The notes under the pieces are model-generated. The model was not told the DNA's origin and searched no databases. It saw only the letters and a list, made by a program, of their open reading frames with translations. Below are positions 42,100-50,628 of a stretch of 64,000 bases of DNA, one piece after another. Positions within the stretch are counted from its first letter, which is position 1. Every line of letters begins with the position of its first letter. The DNA is from JAIBJN01 sp963838795 (GTDB lineage Bacteria > Actinomycetota > Thermoleophilia > Gaiellales > Gaiellaceae). The position numbers and the translations under genes are program-made. The DNA is taken from assembly GCA_963838795.1 (NCBI GenBank), contig CAWISL010000010.1, forward strand, positions 434,001 through 498,000, given 5' to 3'.

Positions 42100-42263
42100 A
42101 GTGCCTCGCCTGGTGGTGTTGCCGTGGTTCTGGCGCGCGAAAAGCCCGCCAGGGAAGGACGCAGGGAGTCCGCGTACCAGCTGGTACGCGGGCGACTGAG
42201 GACGCAGTCTGGCGGAGCTTTGCAGCCGTCAGAAGTACGGTGGGCACCGCCCGGCGAGGCACT
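42100..42263. repeat. 164-bp imperfect inverted repeat (fold-back element)
   Basis: The whole gap between the decarboxylase stop and the HisC-like start is one near-symmetric palindrome. The ends are AGTGCCTCGCC (42100-42110) and its reverse complement at 42253-42263; the centre CCGCGTACCAG/CTGGTACGCGG (42170-42191) is a perfect 22-bp palindrome; between them the arms share further blocks (TTCTG, AAAGC, CCGCCAG). Each arm also holds its own small hairpin (CTGGCG/CGCCAG). It could be a MITE-like insertion or a regulatory RNA in the message between two co-oriented genes. No second copy was seen in the window. Confidence 0.8.
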
Positions 42264-43863
42264 ATGACCACATCTCCAGGACCGTGGGAACGTGCACGAC
42301 CGCCGGCCCGTCCTCGGCGAAGGCGGCGGTCAGCGCATCGGCCAGCTCCTCCGCGGTCACGGAGACCACCGGAAGCCCGAACGCCTCGGCGAGCGCCCGG
42401 AAGTCGGGCTGGAAGAGGTCGACGCTGGTCGTCTCCCCGAACTGGTCGCGTTGGTACTCGCGCAGGATCCCGTAGCCGCCGTCGTCGACGAGAAGAAGCT
42501 TGGCGTCGAGCCCGTACTGGCGGGCGGCGGCCAGCTCGGCGATCCCGTAGTTGAAGCCTCCGTCACCGGCGACCGCGAGCACCCTGCGCCCCGGCGCCGC
42601 GAGCGAGGCGCCGAGCGCTGCTGGCCACGCGTAGCCGAGCGTCCCCGAGCCTAGCGGATACAGGAACGTACGCGGCTCGTAGACCGGGAAGTGCGCGGCC
42701 GCCCAGTAGGCGAGGATCGTCATGTCCCAGGCGGTCACGGCGTCGCGCGGGAGAGCGTCGCGGACGGTTCGCAGGAGCCCGAGCTCGGGCTCCTGGCGCC
42801 GCTTCGCGATCTGCTGCCTGAGCGCGGCCACCCGGGCGGGGCCATCGTCTCGCGGCGGCCCGGGCAGGCGCTCGGCGAGCGCTGCGAGCACGGCTCGGGC
42901 ATCGCCGGCGAGCCCGAGCGCCTCGTAGGTTGCCCCGATCCGGCGCGGGTCGGCATCGACGTGGACGAGTCGCCCGGAGAGGCGCAGCCCGTACTGACCC
43001 GTCGTCTCGGCCCCGAGCTCCGTGCCGACGGCGAGCAGGACGTCGGCTCGGCCCAGCACCTCCTTGAACGCCGGCTCGTCCATGGCCGTGCCGAGGGCGA
43101 GCGGGTCGTCCTCCGGGAAGGCGCCCTTGCCCATGTACGTCGTCGCCACGGGCGCCCCCAGCAGCTCGGCCACGAGCCGGAGCTCGTCCCAGGCGCCGGC
43201 GCGGAGGACGCCGCCTCCCGCCCAGACGACCGGTGAGCCGGCGCCTGCGAGCAGGGCGGCCGCCTCGTCGAGCGCCGTGGCGCCCGCAAGTGGAGGCGCG
43301 GGGGAACTCATGTCCAGCTCGCCCACCGGCGCGGCGGTCTCCTCCGCCAGCAGGTCGACGGGGATCTCCAGGAACACCGGTCCGCTCGGCGGAGTCATCG
43401 CCCGGCGCCAGGCCTCGGCGAGGAGCTCGGGGATCTCCTCGGCGGCTTCCGCACCGGCGGCCCACTTCACCACCGGCTGGAAGGATGCCTTCTGGTCGGC
43501 GAGCTCGTGGAGGAACCCGCGTCCGGCGCCGAGCAGGTCGCGCGGGATCTGGCTCGCGATCGCCACCACCGGCACGTGCGAGCTGGCCGCCTCCATCAGC
43601 GCGGCGAGCGAGATCAGCGCGCCAGGGCCCGTGGAGAGGAGCAGAGGCGCGGGTCGTCCCGTCGTGCGCGCGTAGCCGTCCGCGGCGAAGCCGGCAGAGA
43701 GCTCGGTCCGGAGGCCGATCGCGGCAATCGAGCTCGTCCGCAGGCCGTCCCAGATCGCCAGCGCGTGGATCCCCGGGACGCCAAAGGCGACCTCGGCGCC
43801 GAGCGCCTGGAGGCTCTCCGCGACGAGGCTCCCGCCTGTATGTGCTTTGACCGTCTGCGCCAC
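42262..43863 (-). CDS. Thiamine-diphosphate 2-oxo acid decarboxylase (acetolactate synthase-like)
   Basis: A 533-residue thiamine enzyme of the IlvB/AruI group. The catalytic Glu is in GLRTELSAGFAADGYAR (near residue 51); the cofactor region is AVAGDGGFNYGIAELAAARQ followed by VDDGGYGI where most relatives have NNxxYG. The LHELADQ segment is like that of guanidino-oxopentanoate decarboxylase (from memory). It probably decarboxylates a keto acid made by the adjacent aminotransferase. GTG 43863 is preceded at seven bases by a -10 box. Its TAG stop lies inside the fold-back element. Confidence 0.86.
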   Translation of the reverse strand: MAQTVKAHTGGSLVAESLQALGAEVAFGVPGIHALAIWDGLRTSSIAAIGLRTELSAGFAADGYARTTGRPAPLLLSTGPGALISLAALMEAASSHVPVVAIASQIPRDLLGAGRGFLHELADQKASFQPVVKWAAGAEAAEEIPELLAEAWRRAMTPPSGPVFLEIPVDLLAEETAAPVGELDMSSPAPPLAGATALDEAAALLAGAGSPVVWAGGGVLRAGAWDELRLVAELLGAPVATTYMGKGAFPEDDPLALGTAMDEPAFKEVLGRADVLLAVGTELGAETTGQYGLRLSGRLVHVDADPRRIGATYEALGLAGDARAVLAALAERLPGPPRDDGPARVAALRQQIAKRRQEPELGLLRTVRDALPRDAVTAWDMTILAYWAAAHFPVYEPRTFLYPLGSGTLGYAWPAALGASLAAPGRRVLAVAGDGGFNYGIAELAAARQYGLDAKLLLVDDGGYGILREYQRDQFGETTSVDLFQPDFRALAEAFGLPVVSVTAEELADALTAAFAEDGPAVVHVPTVLEMWS

Positions 43864-43870
43864 AGCAGCG

Positions 43871-43876
43871 ATCCTA
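43871..43876 (-). promoter_or_regulatory. -10 box, leaderless promoter
   Basis: Reads TAGGAT on the minus strand, seven bases before GTG 43863. Its two T/A bases also belong to the plus-strand TATCCA at 43875-43880 before ATG 43886. Confidence 0.5.
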
Positions 43877-43885
43877 TCCAGGCTC

Positions 43886-45979
43886 ATGCCACGCGATCCC
43901 CGCCACGACATCCTCTTCGAGCCGGTCCAGATCGGGCCGAAGACGCTCCGGAACCGCTTCTACCAGGTGCCGCACTGCACCGGGTTCGGGAGCGAGAAGC
44001 CGGGCTCGCAGGCGCGCTTCCGCGCGATGAAGGCGGAGGGGGGCTGGGCCGCGGTCTGCACCGAGGAAGCGCTCGTCAGCCCGGATTCCGATTTCTGGCC
44101 CGTCGTGTCGCAGCGGGTCTGGGACGAGGACGACGTGCGCAACCTCGCGCTGATGGCGGAGGAGGCGCACCAGCACGACTCGCTCGCCGGGGTCGAGCTG
44201 ACGCACGGCGGCGTGCACGGCACCACGCGGGAGACGCGCTGGCCGGCCATCGGCCCCTCCCAACTGGCGAGCGACTACTACTCGTTCGTCGTCCCGAAGG
44301 CGATGGAGCTCGACGACATCCGGCGTGTCCGCGGCGACTGGGTGCGCGGCGCGAAGGCCGTGCGCGATGCCGGGCTCGACATCGTCTACGTGTACGGGGG
44401 CCACTCGTACCTGCCGCTGCAGTTCCTCTCGCCGTTCTACAACAAGCGGGCGGATGAATACGGAGGCTCATTGGAAAACCGTGCCCGCTTCTGGCTGGAG
44501 ACGCTCGAGGCCGTCCGCGAGGCGGTGGGTGACGACTGCGCCGTCGCCGTCCGGTTGTGCGTCGAGGCCCTAGGGCCGGCCGGTGTCGAGCTGGACGAGG
44601 GGCTGGGCTTCGTCCGCCTGGCGGATCATCTCGTCGACCTCTGGGACGTGAACGTCGGCTCGATCATCGAGTGGTCGAAGGACTCGGGCACGTCACGCTT
44701 CTTCTCCGAGGGCTACCAGCTCGAGTGGACCGGGCGCGTGCGCGAGGCGACGGCCAAGCCGATCGTCGGCGTCGGGAGGCTCACCAACCCCGACCGTATG
44801 GCCGAGATCATCCGCTCGGGCGCGTGGGACTTGATCGGTGCCGCCCGCCCCTCCATCGCCGACCCCTTCCTCCCGAAGAAGGTCGAGGAGGGCCGCTACG
44901 GGGAGGTGCGCGAGTGCATCGGCTGCAACATCTGCGTGCTGAAGGCGGAGGGCGGCAACCACATCGGCTGCACCCAGAACGCGACCGCGGGCGAGGAGTA
45001 CCGGCGTGGCTGGCATCCGGAGCGATTCGAGCCGGCCGAGAACTTCGACCGCGACGTCCTCGTCGTCGGCGCAGGGCCGGCCGGGATGGAGTGCGCGATC
45101 GTGCTCGGCAAGCGCGGCTTCCGCCGTGTCCACCTCGTCGACGCCGAGGCCGAGATCGGCGGGATCATGCGGTGGATCCCGAGGCTTCCCGGGCTCGGCG
45201 AGTGGGGCCGTGTTGTGAACTGGCGCGCCGTCCAGCTTGCGAACCTGGACAACGTCGAGCTGATCACCGGCGCGCGCCTCTCCGCGCAGGACGTGCGCGA
45301 GTACGGCGCCGAGGTCGTCGTCGCCGCCACCGGCGCGCACTGGGCGCCGGACGGGCTCAACTTCGTCACTCACGAGCCGATCCCGGGCGCGGATGCGTCG
45401 CTTCCCCATGTCCTCACGCCCGAGCAGATCATGGTCGAGGGCAAGACGCCGCCCGGGGAACGCGTTCTCGTCTTCGACGCCGAGGGCTACTTCATGGCCG
45501 CGGGGCTCGCGGAGAAGCTGGCCGCGGACGGGCTCTCCGTCGTGATCGCGGCGCCGCACGAGCGAATCGCGCCGGTCTGCGACGAGACGCTCGAGGGACC
45601 GCTGCTCCGCCAGCACCTGCACGAGCTCGGTATCCGGCAGCGGCCCGGGACGATGTTGACGGCGATCGAGCCGGGGAGCGTGGCCGCCGTCGACGAGTTC
45701 GGAGAGCCCTTCGTCGTGGAGGCGGACGCGGTCGTCCTCGTCACCCAGCGCGTTTCGGACGACCATCTCTACCGCGAGCTCAAGGCGGACGCGGATGCTC
45801 TGGCAGGGGAGGGAATCGAGGCGGTGTACCGGATCGGCGACTGTGTCGCGCCGCGGCTCATCGCCGAGGCGATCTTCGACGGCCACCGGCTCGCGCGCGA
45901 GATCGACTCCGAGAACCCCACCCTCCCGCTTCCGTACAGGCGGGAACGGCTCATCCTCGAGTCGGTATCGACCGCGTAG
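43886..45979 (+). CDS. Trimethylamine dehydrogenase-like flavoprotein (paralog B)
   Basis: A 697-residue relative of the protein at 30785. Cys31 (covalent FMN position), YGGHSYLP, EWSKDSG and the CIGCNICVL...C cluster site are kept, and the NAD/FAD domain starts LVVGAGPAGMECA. Two of the three aromatic residues known to form the TMADH trimethylamine pocket differ: the position of Tyr60 is Glu61 and that of Trp355 is Ala. Thus its substrate must differ from trimethylamine. It lies head to head with the decarboxylase, with only 22 bases between start codons, and overlaps the esterase gene by one base. Confidence 0.92.
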   Translation: MPRDPRHDILFEPVQIGPKTLRNRFYQVPHCTGFGSEKPGSQARFRAMKAEGGWAAVCTEEALVSPDSDFWPVVSQRVWDEDDVRNLALMAEEAHQHDSLAGVELTHGGVHGTTRETRWPAIGPSQLASDYYSFVVPKAMELDDIRRVRGDWVRGAKAVRDAGLDIVYVYGGHSYLPLQFLSPFYNKRADEYGGSLENRARFWLETLEAVREAVGDDCAVAVRLCVEALGPAGVELDEGLGFVRLADHLVDLWDVNVGSIIEWSKDSGTSRFFSEGYQLEWTGRVREATAKPIVGVGRLTNPDRMAEIIRSGAWDLIGAARPSIADPFLPKKVEEGRYGEVRECIGCNICVLKAEGGNHIGCTQNATAGEEYRRGWHPERFEPAENFDRDVLVVGAGPAGMECAIVLGKRGFRRVHLVDAEAEIGGIMRWIPRLPGLGEWGRVVNWRAVQLANLDNVELITGARLSAQDVREYGAEVVVAATGAHWAPDGLNFVTHEPIPGADASLPHVLTPEQIMVEGKTPPGERVLVFDAEGYFMAAGLAEKLAADGLSVVIAAPHERIAPVCDETLEGPLLRQHLHELGIRQRPGTMLTAIEPGSVAAVDEFGEPFVVEADAVVLVTQRVSDDHLYRELKADADALAGEGIEAVYRIGDCVAPRLIAEAIFDGHRLAREIDSENPTLPLPYRRERLILESVSTA

Positions 45980-47970
45980 TGGCGAACGTCCGGACCGAGT
46001 TCCCGCGCCGAATCCGGGAGATCGAGAACACATGGCTCCACCTCTCCGACGGCACGCGTCTCGCCGTGCGGATCTGGCTCCCGGAAGGGGCCGAGAACGA
46101 GCCCGTCCCGGCGATCATGGAGTACCTGCCGTACCGGAAGGTGGACGGCACCGCCACTCGAGACTCCCAGCGCCAGCCGTATCTGGCCGGGTTCGGCTAC
46201 GCCGCCGTACGCGTGGACATGCGCGGCACCGGCGAGTCGGACGGCGTGCTCACGGACGAGTACAGCCAGCAAGAACAGGAGGACGCGCTCGAGATCCTCG
46301 CGTGGATCCGCGAGCAGCCCTGGTGCGACGGGACGCTCGGCATTTGGGGCATCTCCTGGGGCGGTTTCAACGCCCTCCAGATCGCGGCGCTCCGCCCTCC
46401 GGGGCTCGAGGCGATCATCACCATGTGCTCGACGGACGACCGGTACTCGGACGACGTCCACTATCGCGGCGGCTGCGTCCTCGCCCTCGACATGCTCCAC
46501 TGGGCCTCCTCGATGCTGACCTGGAACGCGCGGCCCCCGGACCCGCGGCTCTACGGCGAGGGCTGGCGCGAGGCCTGGCTGGAGCGCTTGGAGACGCTCA
46601 CGCCTTGGATCGAGCACTGGCTCGGACACCAGCGCCGTGACGGATATTGGAAGCACGGCTCGGTCTGCGAGGACTACTCCGACATCGAGTGCGCTGTCTA
46701 CGCGGTGGGTGGCTTCGTGGACGGGTACACGAACGCGGTGCCGCGGCTCCTCTCCGGGCTCTCCTGCCCGCGCAAGGGCATCATCGGGCCCTGGGCGCAC
46801 GACTTCCCCGAGAACGCCTCACCCGGGCCGTCGATCGGCTTCCTGCAGGAGTCGGTGCGCTGGTTCGACCACTGGCTGAAGGGGATCGACACCGGGATCA
46901 TGGACGAGCCGATGCTCCGCGTCTGGATGCAGGACTCCGTGGAGCCGCGGCCGATGTACGACCTGCGGCCGGGCCGCTGGGTCGCCGAGGAGGAGTGGCC
47001 GTCGCAGCGGGTCGGTTCGCGCGTTTGGGAGCTGCCGGTCGAGGAGCCGCGCGAGCTCCTGGGCGTGCAGTCGTGCGGGACCGAGGCCGGCGTGTGGACG
47101 GCCGAGGGCCAGTCGGCCGATCTGGCCGGTGATCAGCGGCCCGACGACGCGCTCTCGCTCACGTTCGACTCGGAGCCCCTAGCGGAGCCGCTGGAGATCC
47201 TTGGGCTGCCGGAGGCGACGCTGGAGCTGGCCGCCGACCGGCCGAGTGCACTCGTCGCCGTGCGGCTCTGCGACGTCTTCCCGGACGGCACTTCGGCCCT
47301 CGTCACGCGCGGGCTCCTCAACCTCTCGCACCGCGTGAGCCACGAGCACCCAGAGCTGCTGGAGCCCGGCCGGCGCTACGAGGTGCGGGTTCCGCTCGAC
47401 GTGATGGCCTACTCAGTTCCGGCCGGCCACCGGTTGCGCTTCGCGGTCTCCCCGACGTACTGGCCGTGGGCCTGGCCCTCGCCGGAGCCGGTTCGGCTGA
47501 CCCTCTTCTCAGGGAGTGTCGAGCTGCCAGAGCGCCCGCCCCGGCCGGACGACGCCGACTTATCGGACTTCGGCGAGCCCGAGCAGTCGGCCAAGCTCGA
47601 GGTCGAGGCGGTCGCGGGCTCGCCGCAAGGACGCTCCATCCGCCGCGAGCTGGCGACCGGGCTCGTCGAGCAGGTCTTCGACTGGGACCTCGGCGGCTCG
47701 CAGCGCTTCGTGGACATCGACCTCGGCTCCTCGGACACGAGCCACACGGTCTACTCGATCCGCGAAGGGGACCCGCTCTCGGCGGAGGTGCGCTTCCACG
47801 CGACCTCCGGCATGGGCCGCGGCGACTGGAGCATGCGCTCGGAGGTGACGAGCGCGATGACCTCCGACGCGGAGGCCTTCCACGTCACGACGCTGCTCGA
47901 GGTCTACGAGCGAAACGCGCGCATCTTCGCGCGCACGTGGACGCACCGGTTTCCCCGGGATCTTGTCTAA
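45979..47970 (+). CDS. CocE/NonD-family alpha/beta hydrolase
   Basis: A 663-residue hydrolase with an N-terminal peptidase S15 domain and a C-terminal jelly-roll domain, as in cocaine esterase and X-prolyl dipeptidyl peptidase relatives. The nucleophile is in GIWGISWGGFNAL, the acid in GGFVDGYTN and the His in IIGPWAHDFPENA. Substrate could be an amine ester or a Pro-containing peptide. GTG 45979 shares its G with the flavoprotein TAG stop, implying co-translation. Ends tail to tail with the beta-lactamase-like gene (four-base overlap). Confidence 0.9.
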   Translation: MANVRTEFPRRIREIENTWLHLSDGTRLAVRIWLPEGAENEPVPAIMEYLPYRKVDGTATRDSQRQPYLAGFGYAAVRVDMRGTGESDGVLTDEYSQQEQEDALEILAWIREQPWCDGTLGIWGISWGGFNALQIAALRPPGLEAIITMCSTDDRYSDDVHYRGGCVLALDMLHWASSMLTWNARPPDPRLYGEGWREAWLERLETLTPWIEHWLGHQRRDGYWKHGSVCEDYSDIECAVYAVGGFVDGYTNAVPRLLSGLSCPRKGIIGPWAHDFPENASPGPSIGFLQESVRWFDHWLKGIDTGIMDEPMLRVWMQDSVEPRPMYDLRPGRWVAEEEWPSQRVGSRVWELPVEEPRELLGVQSCGTEAGVWTAEGQSADLAGDQRPDDALSLTFDSEPLAEPLEILGLPEATLELAADRPSALVAVRLCDVFPDGTSALVTRGLLNLSHRVSHEHPELLEPGRRYEVRVPLDVMAYSVPAGHRLRFAVSPTYWPWAWPSPEPVRLTLFSGSVELPERPPRPDDADLSDFGEPEQSAKLEVEAVAGSPQGRSIRRELATGLVEQVFDWDLGGSQRFVDIDLGSSDTSHTVYSIREGDPLSAEVRFHATSGMGRGDWSMRSEVTSAMTSDAEAFHVTTLLEVYERNARIFARTWTHRFPRDLV

Positions 47971-49517
47971 GGCAGCCGGTAGTAGCGCTCGCCGCTGAAG
48001 TCGACCATCAGGGCGCGACCGTCCACCAGCGCCTCGAAGCGCATCCGCTCCGGCGACCACTCGTCGCCGACGCGGTACCTCCCGTCCGGCAGCGGCTCGA
48101 GCGTCAGCTCCATGCCCCAGGGGAAGATCACGAGCAGCTCGGCTCCTCGCATGACGATGCGGAAGTTCGAGTACCAGGGGTTGTACGCTCGGTAGTGGCC
48201 GGGGTAGGCGCCCCACGCCTCGGGAGGGGCCAGAGCGGGGGCTGCCGGGACGTCCTCACGCCGGTAGATGTTGCCTCCATGCACGGCCGCCACGATCCGG
48301 CCGCCCTCGCGGCGGAAGCGGAGGAAGTAGAGGGAGAGGTCGGGCCGGCCGGCCAGGAAGCGATTGCCGCGCCGGACCGTGAGCGGCTCTCCGTCGAGGA
48401 AAAGGTGGCCGCCCTTCACCTCGATTCCGAGGCGACCGGCCTCGCCCAGGTACACGCCCGCATAGTCCGCCGCGTCCTCGACCGCCAGGGGATCACGGAC
48501 ACGGGGGGATATGCCGTCGCGGTAGAGGGCGAGTATCGCCTCGGCGACCCCTTCGGTGAGGTCCTGCTCGTCGGTCGCGTTCACGCCCACGACGACCCCC
48601 AGCCCCGAGTCCAGGTCGCCGAGCATCGTCGACCCGAACCCCGGCATCGAGCCGCCGTGGCGGATCTCCCGCCGCCCCTCGCGCTCGCGGAGCTCGAGCC
48701 CGAGGCCATACCACCAACCGTCGTTGGCCTCGATCGCCGGCGAGGCCATGAGCTCGAACGACTCCGGCGAGAGGACGCCCTCCCCGCGGTTCAGGAGCGT
48801 CCGCAGATAGGCCGCGAGGTCCTCCATCGTCCCGGCCTGTGAGCCGTCGCCCGTCGCGGTCTCGAGCCAGGGCGCGGGCACCCACGGATCAGTCCGCCGC
48901 GCTGGCCGGTCGTCGTGCAGGCGTTCGTAGGCGACCGCCAGCCGGCCACGACCCTCGCTGGTGATGGCGGGATCGGTGGACTCGAGGCCCAGCGGTTCCA
49001 GGATCCGCTCACGGAGGACGTCGGCGTACGGCAGTCCGGTCAGGTCCTCGATGACGAAGCCGAGGGCCCGATAGCCGACGTTCGAATAGAGGTAGCGGGT
49101 GCCCGGAGTGAACCCGACCTCGGTCTCGCGCAGGGCCCACACGTCGTAGCGCGAGCTCGCGCTCAGGTCGGCGCCCGTCATCAGCCCGCTCGAATGCGTC
49201 ATCAGATGGCGGATCGTGATCGGGCCATGCTCTGAGCGGACCTCGAACCACGGCAGGAAGCGGACGACGGGCTCGTCGAGGTCGACCGAGCCCTCCTCGT
49301 GCAGCTGCAGCAGCAGGATCGCGGTGAAGGTCTTGCCGATCGAGCCGAGCTCGAAGTACGTCTCCCGGCTCACGGGCACTCCCGCATCCACATTCGCCAG
49401 CCCGAACGTCTCGGACGCCACGATCTCGCTCCTGTCGGTCACCGCCACCGAGAGGCCCGGAAATCCTTCGACGACCAGCGTCTCCTCGGCGTAGGCGCGG
49501 AGTGTGTCGACGGCCAC
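47967..49517 (-). CDS. Serine hydrolase, beta-lactamase/class C fold
   Basis: A 516-residue protein. Residues 1 to about 340 are a beta-lactamase-family domain with SIGK (Ser-x-x-Lys, about residue 59), YSNVGY (Tyr-x-Asn) and the HGGSMPGF region (the KTG-like site). A C-terminal beta-rich domain of about 150 residues (DUF3471-like) follows. Relatives hydrolyse D-amino peptides, esters or beta-lactams. GTG 49517 has a -10 box (TAAGAT) nine bases upstream. It is divergent from the amidohydrolase. Confidence 0.86.
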   Translation of the reverse strand: MAVDTLRAYAEETLVVEGFPGLSVAVTDRSEIVASETFGLANVDAGVPVSRETYFELGSIGKTFTAILLLQLHEEGSVDLDEPVVRFLPWFEVRSEHGPITIRHLMTHSSGLMTGADLSASSRYDVWALRETEVGFTPGTRYLYSNVGYRALGFVIEDLTGLPYADVLRERILEPLGLESTDPAITSEGRGRLAVAYERLHDDRPARRTDPWVPAPWLETATGDGSQAGTMEDLAAYLRTLLNRGEGVLSPESFELMASPAIEANDGWWYGLGLELREREGRREIRHGGSMPGFGSTMLGDLDSGLGVVVGVNATDEQDLTEGVAEAILALYRDGISPRVRDPLAVEDAADYAGVYLGEAGRLGIEVKGGHLFLDGEPLTVRRGNRFLAGRPDLSLYFLRFRREGGRIVAAVHGGNIYRREDVPAAPALAPPEAWGAYPGHYRAYNPWYSNFRIVMRGAELLVIFPWGMELTLEPLPDGRYRVGDEWSPERMRFEALVDGRALMVDFSGERYYRLP

Positions 49518-49526
49518 AACGTGGCG

Positions 49527-49532
49527 ATCTTA
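49527..49532 (-). promoter_or_regulatory. -10 box of the serine hydrolase gene
   Basis: Reads TAAGAT on the minus strand, nine bases before GTG 49517. Confidence 0.45.
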
Positions 49533-49539
49533 GGCCCGA

Positions 49540-49545
49540 TACTGT
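49540..49545 (+). promoter_or_regulatory. -10 box, leaderless promoter of the amidohydrolase gene
   Basis: TACTGT, six bases before GTG 49552. It stands seven bases from the opposing box at 49527-49532, so the two promoters share one short DNA face. Confidence 0.55.
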
Positions 49546-49551
49546 GAGCGC

Positions 49552-50628
49552 GTGATCGACTGCGACATCCATCCGCAGATCGGCGACCCCGAGGAGCTGC
49601 TCGCCTACGTTGACCCGGCGCAGCGCGAGTGGTTCCGGGCGCAGGGGCCTTCGCTCGGGCTTCCGGGCTACTCGTGGACGCACCCTTCCTCCTGGTTTCG
49701 ACAGGACATCGAGCAGAACGGGCGCCCGCCGGCCTCCGACGTGGACGCCGTACGGCGCGAGCTGCTCGACCCGAGCGGCACCGACGTCGGCGTGCTCAAC
49801 GGAGACGATGCCGTGCTCGTCTCGTTGATGCCGAGCCCGTACCGAGCCGCCGAGCTCGCGCGCGCCCACAACGAATGGCTTCGCGAGCGTTGGCTCGACG
49901 CCGAGCCACGCCTGCGCGCTTCCATCCTCTGCCCGGCACAGGATCCTCAGGCGGCCGCGGCGGAGATCCGCCGCGCGGCCGACGACGAGCGCTTCGTCCA
50001 CGTGCTCCTCTGCGGCGGCGCCGACCGGCCCTACGGCGAGCCCCGCTACCTGCCCATCTTCGAGGCGGCCGCCGAATGCGGGCTGCCCGTGGCCATCCAC
50101 TCCGGCGGGGAGGGCATGGGCATCGCCGCGCCGCCCGGCGGGGCCGGCCCGGTCACCTTCTACATCGAGTGGCACACGCTCGGCTCCGCCTGCTCGACGA
50201 TGTCGCACCTCGTCTCGCTGCTCTGCCACGGGACGTTCGAACGGCTTCCGAGCCTCAAGGTGTTGCTGATCGAGGGTGGGATCGCCTGGCTGCCGGGCAT
50301 GCTCTGGCGGCTCGACACCAACTGGCGGGCGCTCAGAAGCGAGGTGCCCTGGCTCGAGCGCAAGCCGAGCGAGGTCGCGCGCGAGCACGTTCGCTTCTCG
50401 ACCCAGCCCCTGGAGCACACCGACGGCCGCGACGAAACGCTCTTCGAGATGCTCGAGGCCGTCGGTGCGCCTGACAACCTCTGCTTCGCCTCGGATTACC
50501 CGCACTGGGACTTCGACGATCCCGACTTCATGCTCAAGCGGCTGCCCGAGGGCTGGCGTGCCGGGGTCCTGCACGAGAACGCGGCCGAGCTCTACGGCGC
50601 GCGGCTGAACCTGCCGGCCGTTGGCTAG
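49552..50628 (+). CDS. Amidohydrolase-2 family protein (ACMSD-like TIM barrel)
   Basis: A 358-residue metal-dependent TIM-barrel hydrolase or decarboxylase. The N-terminal metal site is reduced to CDIHPQ, the central metal His is in VAIHSGGEG and the Asp of the barrel is in ASDYPHWDFDDP, a hallmark of the amidohydrolase-2/ACMSD branch. It might decarboxylate or hydrolyse an aromatic or lactam acid. GTG 49552 has a -10 box at six bases. The 3' end overlaps the Rieske ferredoxin gene by eight bases, so electron transfer may be coupled to it or its substrate. Confidence 0.86.
   Translation: MIDCDIHPQIGDPEELLAYVDPAQREWFRAQGPSLGLPGYSWTHPSSWFRQDIEQNGRPPASDVDAVRRELLDPSGTDVGVLNGDDAVLVSLMPSPYRAAELARAHNEWLRERWLDAEPRLRASILCPAQDPQAAAAEIRRAADDERFVHVLLCGGADRPYGEPRYLPIFEAAAECGLPVAIHSGGEGMGIAAPPGGAGPVTFYIEWHTLGSACSTMSHLVSLLCHGTFERLPSLKVLLIEGGIAWLPGMLWRLDTNWRALRSEVPWLERKPSEVAREHVRFSTQPLEHTDGRDETLFEMLEAVGAPDNLCFASDYPHWDFDDPDFMLKRLPEGWRAGVLHENAAELYGARLNLPAVG

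Noticed and set aside
42100..42263. T-box or known riboswitch in the fold-back region
   Set aside because: No T-box bulge or specifier arrangement was recognised; symmetry of the whole region suits a fold-back element better.
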